NCBI GenBank assembly: GCA_029532415.1
Contig: JAQOTA010000054.1
Location: 1,612,001-1,676,000, forward strand
Reading direction: 5' to 3'
DNA length: 64,000 nucleotides
From: Marasmius tenuissimus
Taxonomy: Eukaryota; Basidiomycota; Agaricomycetes; Agaricales; Marasmiaceae
In this document: positions 1-9,982 of the stretch, piece after piece
Position numbering within the stretch: position 1 is the stretch's first letter
Layout: each line of letters begins with the position of its first letter
Translations under genes and position numbers: made by a program
Notes under the pieces: model-generated
The model's input: only the letters and a program-made list of their open reading frames with translations
The model's database searches: none
Told to the model about the DNA's origin: nothing

Positions 1-1720
1 CCACTGCCTCCCGCAGCGGTCAGATGCGCTGCATGATGGGAGTGGTAGTCGCCTTTTGAATCTCTGTATGGATGGGCTGCATGGTGGTGGTGATGGTGAT
101 GGTGGTTTCTATGATGATGGACAGCAGGATGATCGTTGACTGTAGATCCGTGTGCCGGGGGTGGTAACAGGACCGGGCTAGGGGCCCTTGACGGATTCGC
201 AGAATGCAGATTCAATCCACGCAACGGACCAAGGAATGGACTAGTGCTAGGTGTGTAAGCGACCGGAGCTGCCGGTGCTGGATATTCCGCGGGCGAGCTA
301 GATTTATACAAACCACCGTTCGAGCCGAAAGTAAGCGGACTCGATTTCGGCGGAGAGTTGGGAACGGAACGCGGATAGGCAGGGTAAGGTTGCGGATGAA
401 GCTGCACTGAATGAGGAGAAGTCGAGGCCGACGCAGTTGTTGTAGAGGGTGAGGTTGATAATGGCGGAGGAAGGACGCTGTATTGAGGGGAATGTGGAAG
501 TGAATGGGTTGCGGGACGTGATCGCGCGTTTTCGGAGTACGACTTGGGCCTGTGTACTTGCATCTGCGCACCCTCAGAATCAGACGACATGGGTGAGGGA
601 GAATCATGCGTTCGCCTCGACTGCGTGTACACAGCGACATGGGAAGATTGATGGTAGGGGTGTGCCCATGCATGATGGGCGTGGTGATTATGATGTCCGC
701 CGAGGCCAACTAAATGGCCTGTAGAGTGTGAATGGGTGAGGTGAGACGCCGTTGACGAGCTAGGACCATGCTCAGTGAAGTGAGCGGGCCCGCTAAGCCT
801 CCTACGTTCTTTCAACTCTTTTTCTCTTTCGAGGTCGGCGGCATCCAAAATGGCTCTGTCCTCATCTCCCCTGACGGAATTGAATGAAGAATCTTCATCG
901 TCCTCGGTTTCCCGTTCATTGGAAAGTCCAAAGTACCCTCTGTCGCTGGCAGCACTGCTTAGAGGCGTATACAGCGGGGTCGAGACTGGAGACGTAGCGG
1001 CGCTTTTAGATAAACGGCTGTCAATGAAATGAGGCTGAAGTGGGCGGGGATACGGGTTGGATGAGTGTGGATGGGGACGATTGTGTATGTGGAATTGTGT
1101 TTCAGCACGACGAAGAGCCTCAGCGTGCTTGGCCTCGTAGTGAGCCCTGCGCAGCGCTTCTTGGCGTTCCAAGGCATACAGTTCGTCCATGGCGACTGAC
1201 GAGAGAGTTGTGAATGGTGTCGGATGGGAACGGCGTGTGTGAGAGCCTTCATAGGGACTGATAGCGGTGGGTCTGGCATACGATTCCCCCTATGAGGTCC
1301 GTTAATTTCGAGATACTGAATAGAAGAAATATTCATGCTCACCTCATCGTCACTGTTTGCTCGACTTTTCGCTTTTTTCTTCACTGTCCTCCCCTCAGAC
1401 GTGGTGTCGTTAAGCTTCGCAGAGCTTTTGCTGTGCTTCGGGGAGTCGTTGTTGTGTATTCTAGAGTGCCTAGTGAGCTCATCCGATCTTGAAAATCGTT
1501 TCTCGCATGAGGGAAAGCTACAAGCAAAGGGCTTTTCTCCGGTGTGTGTGCGTATATGACGGGTCTGGGATAAGGGGTGAGTATGCTGGTCCACACACCA
1601 CAGCAGGAAGCTCGCTGATGAACGTACCTGATGCTCCAGACGACTGAAAGCTCTACCACAGAGAGGATACGGGCATTTGTAAGGACGGGGAATGGGCTTG
1701 TCAGATTGAGAGGCAACCAT
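1..1720 (-). CDS. creA: CreA/Mig1-type C2H2 zinc-finger repressor, 3' end outside window
   Basis: DNA-binding repressor of carbon catabolite repression, expected in the nucleus. Exons read 1720-1628, 1564-1343 and 1289 to the left edge; introns of 63 and 53 bases fit GT-AG. The first 31 residues plus exon 2 give two adjacent C2H2 fingers (first finger [10 protein letters not shown], linker THTGEKPF, second finger with [12 protein letters not shown]), which is the diagnostic CreA/Mig1 pair. After the fingers come a basic stretch (KKKAKSR), a conserved region with [19 protein letters not shown], and a long Ser/Pro/His-rich tail with a run of histidines near bases 70-115. The exon 3 frame stays open to base 1, so the stop lies outside. 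The start is the first ATG before finger 1. The intron in finger 1 falls exactly at HQ|TRH. Very confident on family; the function as glucose repressor is from the family. Confidence 0.93.
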
Positions 1721-4176
1721 GGTGGTCAGTGAGCATGGAAGTGAGAGGCAAAAAAAAGTCGAATGGCGTGCCGGTGGTAATGTATAACTTTGTTCCTTTC
1801 TCGGGCCGAAGCGGGCGTAAGATAAACTACCCCACAATCCTCCTAATATCGATCACCCCAGTCCGGTCGACAGAGGCAGTTCCCGGAGGGTCCCCCATTC
1901 TCTGGGCCATGCCTCATTCAATTGGTGCCTCCGCAGACCCAACACATAAGTTTTCTTGATGTTCTTAGCTGTTCTGGCCTTCCTTTTACCGTGGTTCTCG
2001 CATTCTCGACATGTTTCCACTTCGTTCTGGCTCCCATGTGCCCGTCTAGCCGCTGTGAAACACTATAATCTAGATAGACCTCCGCCGGTTGCTTTAAATT
2101 ACACTGATCTGGCCAGCATGCGTGTGTTTTGTAAGGGCGTATCAGGGTGCAGTGTTGTATCAAAATCCACCCCACAATGTCGCAAATGTGTCGTCAAGCA
2201 CCCGGAAGACGTCCTCAAGTGGGCGTCCTCTACATGCTGTACTCGCATGTCAATTCGTGACCCCCAAATCTCCATACATACCCTATATCGCCCCTTGTCG
2301 CCTTCCAGTGTCGCCTTAATGTGCGCCACCAAAACAACGCGGGGACATGTACACAGTCATCTATCGGTCGAATTTCGGAATGACGTGACACTAGAATGTA
2401 CCCCGCAAAACATAAGTATATACAATTGAGGAAAAATCACAGGCTCATAGTTTTCCAGGCCTATATATGTATATCTATCTTTGGCCCTTGGCACTGAAGG
2501 GGGGGACTCTAGGGATGCCCTGATCTACACAAGTTCAGCTTCCCACACCCCGCTCCCACTTATGTACCCAAAGTTAAAGTACGTTGAAGCAGGTTGTAGC
2601 TTGTGGACTTGTGTGGGGGGCCCGGGTGGCACTGGATGTTGCCGTCCGTCCGGGATATCGTTCTATCTTTCTAGCTTTTTGGGGAACTTTTTGGGGACCA
2701 CTCTCGAAATATGTCCTGAAGGGAAAACCGGCGCCACAAGCTGTTTTGTCCCCGCCATCTTGGCCACCCCCGTTTTCTTTTTTCGTTTCTTTCCCCAACA
2801 AAACTCTAAAACGTTCCAGGGCGCCCAGCCTTCTGATGCCACGTAGTGCTTCCCGAGGGTGCGAGGAGGTTAATTCGGGAATCGGAGGCATATAAGGGCA
2901 CGTCTCGGATGAGTTGAAAAGTTCATTTTTCCAATGACGGTTTGAATGACGGTCTCTATGGACCTGTGAACATTTGTCACCGATCCCTCCAAGATAACGA
3001 CTTGCTTAACGATAACGAGTTCATCCAATGCTTAGTGGGTTGGTCACTTGAGAATGCTTGAAATCCATGTGATAATATACTCGACTTATCTTCAGAGAAA
3101 ATTCAGCCGGTAATTCTCCAGATGGTCGATAAAGTGTGCTCTAGAGGCTTCTGGAGTAGAGTTTCTTTCAAGACACCGTGTGTCCAATCTTTTGGGGGTG
3201 CTCGGTCCAGATTTTTCCCCAAGACATCCGATGTCGGGAGTTGACAATGCTGTGGTAGTTACATACGACCTTCGGAATCGGTACTCAGCTTCCAACTTGG
3301 GCCGAACAGTGCCGAGTTCCGGCACAGGCTTTTTATTTCTCGGAGATTCGGCTCGGATCGTGGCGCAAGTTTCACAAAGGACAAAACTCCCGCCGATCAT
3401 TGACTTCGAATTACTGCGTATAATCGTGACGACTGAGAGTCCACCGGTGGTGAAAATGTAGGCCTGGGTTGCCAGCGAGAGGGATTGCCTGAAGAGCTCA
3501 GAATGAGCCCGGGCCTTTACGAAACCACTGACTCCTTAGCCCCACCATGTCCTGGGGGAACCTCCCTCTTGACGACAAGTACTGGCCCGCTGGCTTAGGA
3601 TCATCCCGGATATGCCCCATGGGTGTATTCCTGGAACGTTTGTTTCCCCAGGGCGAAATGTATGACGGAATAGACTCATTCGCCTCGCAATTCACGTAAA
3701 TGCAAACGCAAGAGAAGCTACACCGATCAATGTTTGAACACCCGAAGACTGGGGAGACCAGGGGGAAACATATTCAATCGTAACGCATGGTAACCTGTGC
3801 ATTTTCAACACCATCTAGGTGAAGGTACAGAAGGACGAGGTACCATGAATCTATGAATAGAAAGGGGTCAGAAGGCTAGATCTCAGCGTACAAAGGCCAG
3901 CCAAAAGTCACATTGAATCATGGTTGCCGCTTCGCTAGGGTCTTACGGTGTACACTGCCAAATTAACGAGCGGCGGAATCGGTAACAACCGGAATGTTCA
4001 AAGGTGCGAGGGAAGGGAGAAGGGGGAAGATCAGTCTAGGTCCAGACTCCAATCCCTCGATCAGGCAAACAAAGCATACATTTCCAAGACTGACAGCATA
4101 ATCGTACAAGACAAAATTCGGACGTACAAGTACAGGTAGATTGGTTTATGTTTACTGATTTCATTGATGTATTCGC
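1721..4176. other. Intergenic region upstream of creA
   Basis: No convincing gene. Several open frames up to 157 codons occur on both strands, but none has splice-linked partners, recognisable motifs or biased composition. The segment should hold the creA promoter and 5' leader (reading leftward) and the 3' end of egt1 at its right edge. TATA-like AT runs lie around 2460-2475 and 2890-2896. The stretch 2640-2800 is strongly purine/pyrimidine asymmetric. Confidence 0.5.
1830..2618. promoter_or_regulatory. Cluster of SYGGGG (CreA-type) motifs upstream of creA
   Basis: Six matches to the CreA consensus SYGGGG are visible: CCCCAC at 1830-1835 and 2170-2175, GCGGGG at 2339-2344, CCCCGC at 2401-2406 and 2548-2553, and GTGGGG at 2613-2618. 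Random expectation for both strands is roughly one to two in this length. Auto-repression of creA is an inference. Confidence 0.4.
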
Positions 4177-7100
4177 TCAAACGTCATAAACGATCCGAGC
4201 GCCGACCCAGGGGTAGGGGTAGTTTCGTTGGTACCAGTTGCGGACAGAGCGGCGCTCAGCGATGCGAGGAATGGTGGCATAAGAGCCCCCAATCTGAAGT
4301 CAATTAGTACCGACCTCGTGTAACGGCGGACAAACGAGCTTACCACGACATGGTGACACCCATCAAAGAAGTCCGCTGAGTAGCCAGGATATAGCTCTGA
4401 TGGAACGAACCCCTCACACTTATCGAACGGGGTCGAGGTCCATTCCCATACGCCTCCATTGGTCCCCTTTCCACCACCCTTCTTACCCCCCGTCGTCGCT
4501 CTGATAGAGAATATCAGCATCAGTCAATTCTGTAGAAAGAAGACACGAAAACTCACGGGATAGGATGCCAGTTCCGCAAACCGATATTAGCACCACCCTC
4601 GTAACCAGAATCAAACTTGTCGTGGAACAAGCGAAGCTCCGGTTCAGTAGGAATACGTCCCCCTTTGACCGTAGCATACGTCGAAAGATTGTTATACGAC
4701 GTAACGACCGGCCAATGTTGGGCTGTCTTCATCGGTACAGGCCCGTACAAAGTCCGCACCTGTACTTCCCCACCCCGTCGTTCAACCCAGCTAGCAGGAA
4801 GCTCAAACTTGTCTCGACGCTCTTTGAATACCGAGTAGAACTCCCCGTTGGTCACCGGGCGCCACTCGATACGGAATTCACCGACTTGAGCCTCCCGCTT
4901 GGGATGTTCGTTATCCCAGCCATATTCAATGTTCGTAATTTTCGTCTCTTTCTCGGGGAGCTTGTCATCCGCTTCGGGGTCGTCGTGACCTAGAACGACA
5001 GTGGCGGGACCGAGTTTCACAGTCGGTTCATCGGGAAGAGGGAGATGGTCCCAATGCTCAGAAAGCGAATTCCAGTCTGGAACGGCGAATCCGGGTGGAG
5101 GGATCGTACCGGTTCCAGCACGCTGTAGGAGCATGTAAAGCAGGGTTTCGCCGTGAAGAGCCTCGTGTTCCAGAGTCATGAATAGCACACGACCAATACG
5201 ACGCGTAAGCACTTTGGTACCAGCATCAATGTCTTCGTACAGCTTCCTGAGTCGAGAGCGAACGCGGTTACGGTATTGAAGAATGGAAGTGAGGCTTGGC
5301 CACTCATCGTCCTTCTGGGGAACTTCAGAGTGCGCCTGCAGCGATCTATGAGCCTTCCGCAACCCCGGTTAGACCATAGTTTAAACTTACATGACATTGA
5401 GTGGGGTCGTCGACGTTGGGATCAATACCCCGCTATGATTGGAACGAAGATCAGTAAACGTACATCAGCTAATCCGGAGTTTAAGTTACCTCGAAGATGT
5501 CCTATAAATAATCAGGGTCAGAATCAACGAGGTAGGTAGAGCAATAAAGTATGTAGGCGAACCTTGAAACACTCAGGTTCCGTGTGACGTTCTTCAAACA
5601 GTCTCGACAGATGTATGTCCAAGAAGGCAGGAATGTGACCCAAGTAGAACAGACAGATGTGTCGAAGGTCAATAGGCTTCTGGTATAACATTGACGGGGG
5701 TATCATGTGCAAGGTTATACAGTCCCATAGGGCCCAGACGTTCTCCCACTCCTGAATAGAAGGCACACCGAATGGCGACGACGAGTAAGTCTTTTTCTTG
5801 ACCAATTGACCGTCGGAGTTACAAGCGAACTGAGAAGAGAGCAATGGGAAGGTGAACGCGGGCCTCTCGAGAAGCCACAGTGAATATCTCGACTGGCTAT
5901 CAGTCCAACGCTGGATAGGCCTGAGATTGGTTTCAGCGAACAAGCGGTAGCTGTCCGAAACGGAGTACTGGTGATCATATGAGCCTCCAGCGCCACGTAC
6001 TTCCCCAAGTGAACACAAACCTTCAATGATTCCTCTACTTTGATCAGTTCGTCTGCCATGAACTCCAATGGCTCTTCATCGGGTGAAATGTTCAGGGTTT
6101 GCGAAACCTTGGACCGATAGAAGGCCTCATGCCTGCCTGTGTCATGGTCAGAGCATGTTCTCATCGCAGGGTAACCACTCACGTAGCTTCTCGTCATACA
6201 TCTATGAGACAAAGAACGGTCAGTTAACATTGGACAGGGGAAGTGAAATGGTAGAGAACTCACATTGACGTACTCCCACTTGTCCTCAGCGAACATCTTT
6301 TCATCACCCAGTACTCTCCCGGCCGCCTTCAAGCCGTTCATAATGAACTTTCTGGTGTACCCTGCGGGTTCGTTGTACGCTTTTTCGATCGCCTCCTTCT
6401 CGTTGTCATGATCAATTCCGATTAGCAGAGTATCTCCGGAACCAGGTCGGAGGGGAAGGGAACGCAAGAACCCTGTCGCTGCCTCACGAGTGAAATTCCC
6501 CAAAGACGATCCGAGGAAGAGCAAGTGCAACGGAGGCTGTACTTCGTTCGGTGTAGATGGCTGTGAAGCTGAGGAATACCCATCTGGGGACTCGGAGTCG
6601 CTCCTAGAGATAGAATCGGAAGACTTAGATTCGTTCGACTCGGAGAATGGCGATCCATCACGGGCTTCAAACTTGCGAGTGGCCCTTGCAACACGTTCGG
6701 GTGTCATCGAGTGGATTCCAGCGGTCTCGATGTATTTGAGCCCATCGTCGTAGGTACCCCACATCCCTTTCGTGGCCACTTTTCCTTCTAGATCCTTCCC
6801 GACAGCTGACATATTGATTTCGCCGAGAGTGCGTTCAAGTTCGTTCTTCTCGAGGTCGAGCGCGTAATAGGTGATGGGAGGGTTACTGGATTGTTTATCC
6901 ACGAGGTGAGAGAGGCCATGTAATATATGAGAAGTTTTTCTCAACGCCCTGCAAGATCGAACATAATTAGTTCTTGCTCACGCAAGGCAAAGGAGCCACT
7001 GATCGTGTCCAAAAGTCATAATTGAGGTTGGCTGACATGGATAAGGGACACTAACACGGAGACGACCCAAAACCGAAAAGGAATCTATTCACTCACCCTG

Positions 7101-7395
7101 CACCAAGCTCAATCACAACCTCGCCGTCGACGGCACCTGCGTTCCCATGCATCACGCGAACAATTTCATCGGCACGATCCTTGAGTATTCCTTCTTCAGC
7201 AGCGAAGAGGTAGTATTCCGGAACGTGTGTAGTAATGTCGTCGTATAGTTTTAAGCCTTGTTCATCGTATAGGAGCATCGTTGGGACGTGTTTCTGGCCC
7301 CGAGGTTGCCGAAGCCCGTCCAACAGCTGTTCACGGATCGCACGTGTGTTGTCTTCAATTCCATGAGCATGCACGTCGACAATATCGGCACGCAT
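4177..7395 (-). CDS. egt1: Egt1: ergothioneine synthase (EgtD-EgtB fusion)
   Basis: Makes hercynine from histidine with SAM, then joins it to cysteine sulfoxide-style with iron and oxygen. Ten exons: 7395-7097, 6948-6264, 6201-6183, 6136-6021, 5967-5563, 5501-5490, 5432-5391, 5335-4557, 4500-4344, 4293-4177, giving 876 aa, the usual Egt1 size. Residues 1-373 are the EgtD methyltransferase (SAM loop VVIELGAG at 93-100, then LRKTSHIL). From about 374 comes the DinB-like EgtB domain (LRPIQRWTDS; LGHIPAFLDIHLSR; HEALHGE near 583-589, matching the HxxxHxE iron ligands). The C-terminus is the sulfatase-modifying-factor-like domain (GGVWEWTSTPF, RNWYQRNYPYPWVGAR). Two exons are only 19 and 12 bases. 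A Ser-rich insertion at about 198-240 interrupts the methyltransferase part. All phases close. Confidence 0.95.
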
Positions 7396-8052
7396 ATTGC
7401 TTCGCGTTCGTTGTAACCGTGTAAAGTAGGAATCTGTTGCGTTTTTGAAAGGTTATCGTCAAAGGCTTGCGCTTTATAAAGGGATCCGGAACAAGGAAGG
7501 CGATGACGTACCTACCCGCTTCAAGCGGTTTCGAGAATAACAAATGGGGAGGGCGATCAGACTTTGAATTCATGGATGATGTATCGACGCTCCCAGAGGC
7601 GTCCGAAATTGCCCTTATTAGAATACCGCAGCACGGGTGGTGTAAGAAAGATCCTTTACGGAGGTTAGTATCTTCGCAGGGACATAGCAAAAACCCCGTA
7701 TTGCTGTTGAGAGTTTTCGGGTTTCGTGAACGGTCTGTTGACAGTCTTACCAAGACAAAACAACGTTGCACCTGACACCGATATCGTTTCGCGATCAGTC
7801 AGATGAAACGGTATAATTATGGGGAGCGGTGGGGGTGAGGGCCACTATACCGTAACGAGTCGGGAGAGAGCTTTGGAAGCGGCCCATTTGGCGGAGGAAT
7901 GACTGCTGACTTTGGCCTGAAAAACGTCGAGATTAGCTGGTAGTAAGTACTGTTCTATAAGACAACAATGTAACCCCCTAAACAAATAGGTAGCCATAGA
8001 TAACTCTGCAAAGAAACATTACCGAAATCAAAAAAGTCCGTCCATCCTCCCA
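7396..8052. other. Intergenic: egt1 promoter and palmitoyltransferase 3' end
   Basis: No gene supported. It should hold the egt1 upstream region (read leftward) and the 3' flank of the DHHC gene. A 102-codon plus-strand frame at 7467-7775 has no recognisable motif. Confidence 0.45.
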
Positions 8053-9570
8053 CTAATGGTCCTTGTCCACTTCCACCAGTTCTTTAGCTAGGCGCTCCAA
8101 CAGTTCTTCCGAGCGTATATTTTTGGGAAAGACCTTTCCATCACCCATGCTGCAACGAAGAACAATAATAGTAAGAACAACCAAAGAACCAACGTTCTTT
8201 CTGATTTGGTACTTACCCAGCGCCACCACAGAGGAGCCGTGTCATCCAGCCGAAACGACGGTTCCACCCCAAAACTTGCGCCCAGTTCTTCTTCCATCCG
8301 ACGTCATACAGTCTTATGCTTGCATGTGCATCTTTGATCAATCTCCGTTGGGGAAACGAGAGTTCGTGTTCCAAGGGTGGGTCCGATAGTTTGTGGCCAG
8401 TTTGCGGCAGACGTGGAAGATACCGAAGAAGTAAGAATGGTGAGATGTGTTCCACGGTCGTTTGGTTGGTTCTGGGGGTGTGTACGGTCAACCTTTGTGC
8501 GGAGAGAATTGACAGGAAACGCGTACGTGACAAGATAAAGATGGTACACGAGGAAGGAGCCTATGACGAGACCAAATATGCAACCAGCAAAGAAGAGACC
8601 AATCGCGTGAAATGGGATACTTTCGTCCTGCGGAGTTTGATAAACGCTCAGTCGTTGAATTCAGGCGGAAAAAGACGGGCCGTACGTACAACATCGAAAG
8701 GATTACTGAAGGCGTACCGGATGAATGAAGCACATACACCCGAAATGTAGATTGCAAGGAACGTTACACAAGTCAAGAGGTGTAAAAAAGCGGGGTATGT
8801 TCTATGGCCCTACACAGTACAAAGTCAGCGTGTTTTCAGCAGAACATGAAGGAGGTGTCAACCCACAACGCATCTGTAACCGAGCCATGGACAGTGATGA
8901 TCTGACAGAAAAACGGGGTTCCGTCAATCCAAAAACCGCTAAAGCCAGCATCGCTCTTTCTCACCCATTTTTAACACACATCTTCCACACATGGAGCAGT
9001 GGTGAGTTCTTTCAGGTTTTGGAGCCTTGTGGATCAAGAACGTTCTTCAGAGCTGTTACGAATGGAAAGAGAGAATCGAAGACGTACCCAACACTTCCGA
9101 CACCACTTTGCGGGAGAGTTAAAGTCTTCGTCCATATCTAGCAAAGCTTCTGATAGCCCAACTTCACCACCATTGCTGTCGTCTTCGCTTTCGTCAACCG
9201 AAACTGGACCCGGATCCCTCGCTACGCATATTATGAGGGAAGAAAGAGCAAGGAAGGTGAGACTGTATGTCACAAGTAGGTGGGTGGTGAATTGGATTGG
9301 GGCGTTTAAGGTCTTCAGGTAGTGGTTCACAAGAAAGTAGAGCAGTGAAGGATGAGGCGACAAGATGAGAATTACAGTTACTACAACGGTTCTTTCAGTT
9401 ATGAAGTAGCATGGAAGAAAGCTTCTTTACGCACCAAACAGGTAAGCGTTATGATACCATTTCCTGACTGGTCGTTCATCATCCGGGCTCAGAGGGTGCA
9501 TATGAGGAGAATACGGGGGAGGGTCGTTGAAGGAAAGTAATGGTCGGGGTCTTTCTCGTGCAGGAGTCAT
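8053..9570 (-). CDS. DHHC-type protein S-palmitoyltransferase
   Basis: Attaches palmitate to cysteines of membrane-associated proteins. Eight exons: 9570-9435, 9380-9088, 9025-8965, 8901-8867, 8809-8690, 8627-8527, 8471-8217, 8149-8053; 365 aa, in the family range. Visible order: soluble N-terminus, two hydrophobic helices (about 44-62 and 74-95), the DPG motif in CVARDPGPV, the Cys-rich domain (WCRKC, HHCSMCGRCVLKM, then DHHC at 164-167), two more hydrophobic helices, and the TTxE-like motif NQTTVEHISPF. The end matches the fungal pattern GDGKVFPKNIRSEELLERLAKELVEVD. The DHHC aspartate codon is split by an intron. The start is the first in-frame ATG (MTPARERP); a later Met (MHPLSPDD) is possible. 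The closest class appears to be the Pfa3/ZDHHC2-15 type, but I cannot fix the orthologue. Confidence 0.9.
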
Positions 9571-9982
9571 GTTGGCAACTGAATCCTTGCTGTAAATTGC
9601 AGCAACGAGTTGCGACCATAAGGTCAAATTATATTACATGTAGTGAATCGTGACCAACGCACCTTTAGGAAGATTCGAGTATTCAAAAGAAAGCTGAGCT
9701 TAAGAAGAGAGAGGGAGTGTCATGGAAAATGAGAAGGAGAGTCTGTGCTAAGTTAGCTGTGAGCAATGGAGGCGGTCAAAGCTGCTGACGAGATCAATCT
9801 GAGCGTTCGCCAACATTGTTCGGAAATTCGGCCCTGCGCCTGCGGACGCTCGGCTTGTGTCTATAGTCCGATCATTCCCTCGCTTCAAGCAAGCTCTAAA
9901 TAACGGTACTATACATTGAAGTATACGAAATAATATACGTCGTCGTCTATCGCGATGAGCCCAGAATCCCTGGTTCAGCTAT
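9571..9982. other. Intergenic, 412 bases
   Basis: Upstream region of the palmitoyltransferase gene and 3' flank of the acyl-CoA oxidase gene. AT-rich TATA-like patches near 9625-9640 and 9905-9945. No gene seen. Confidence 0.4.

Noticed and set aside
1956..2429. 157-codon plus-strand frame upstream of creA
   Set aside because: No motif, no compositional bias, overlapped by frames on both strands; chance frame.
2574..2895. Overlapping frames of about 100-120 codons on both strands
   Set aside because: Low-complexity purine/pyrimidine-biased DNA makes long frames in several phases; nothing coding-like.
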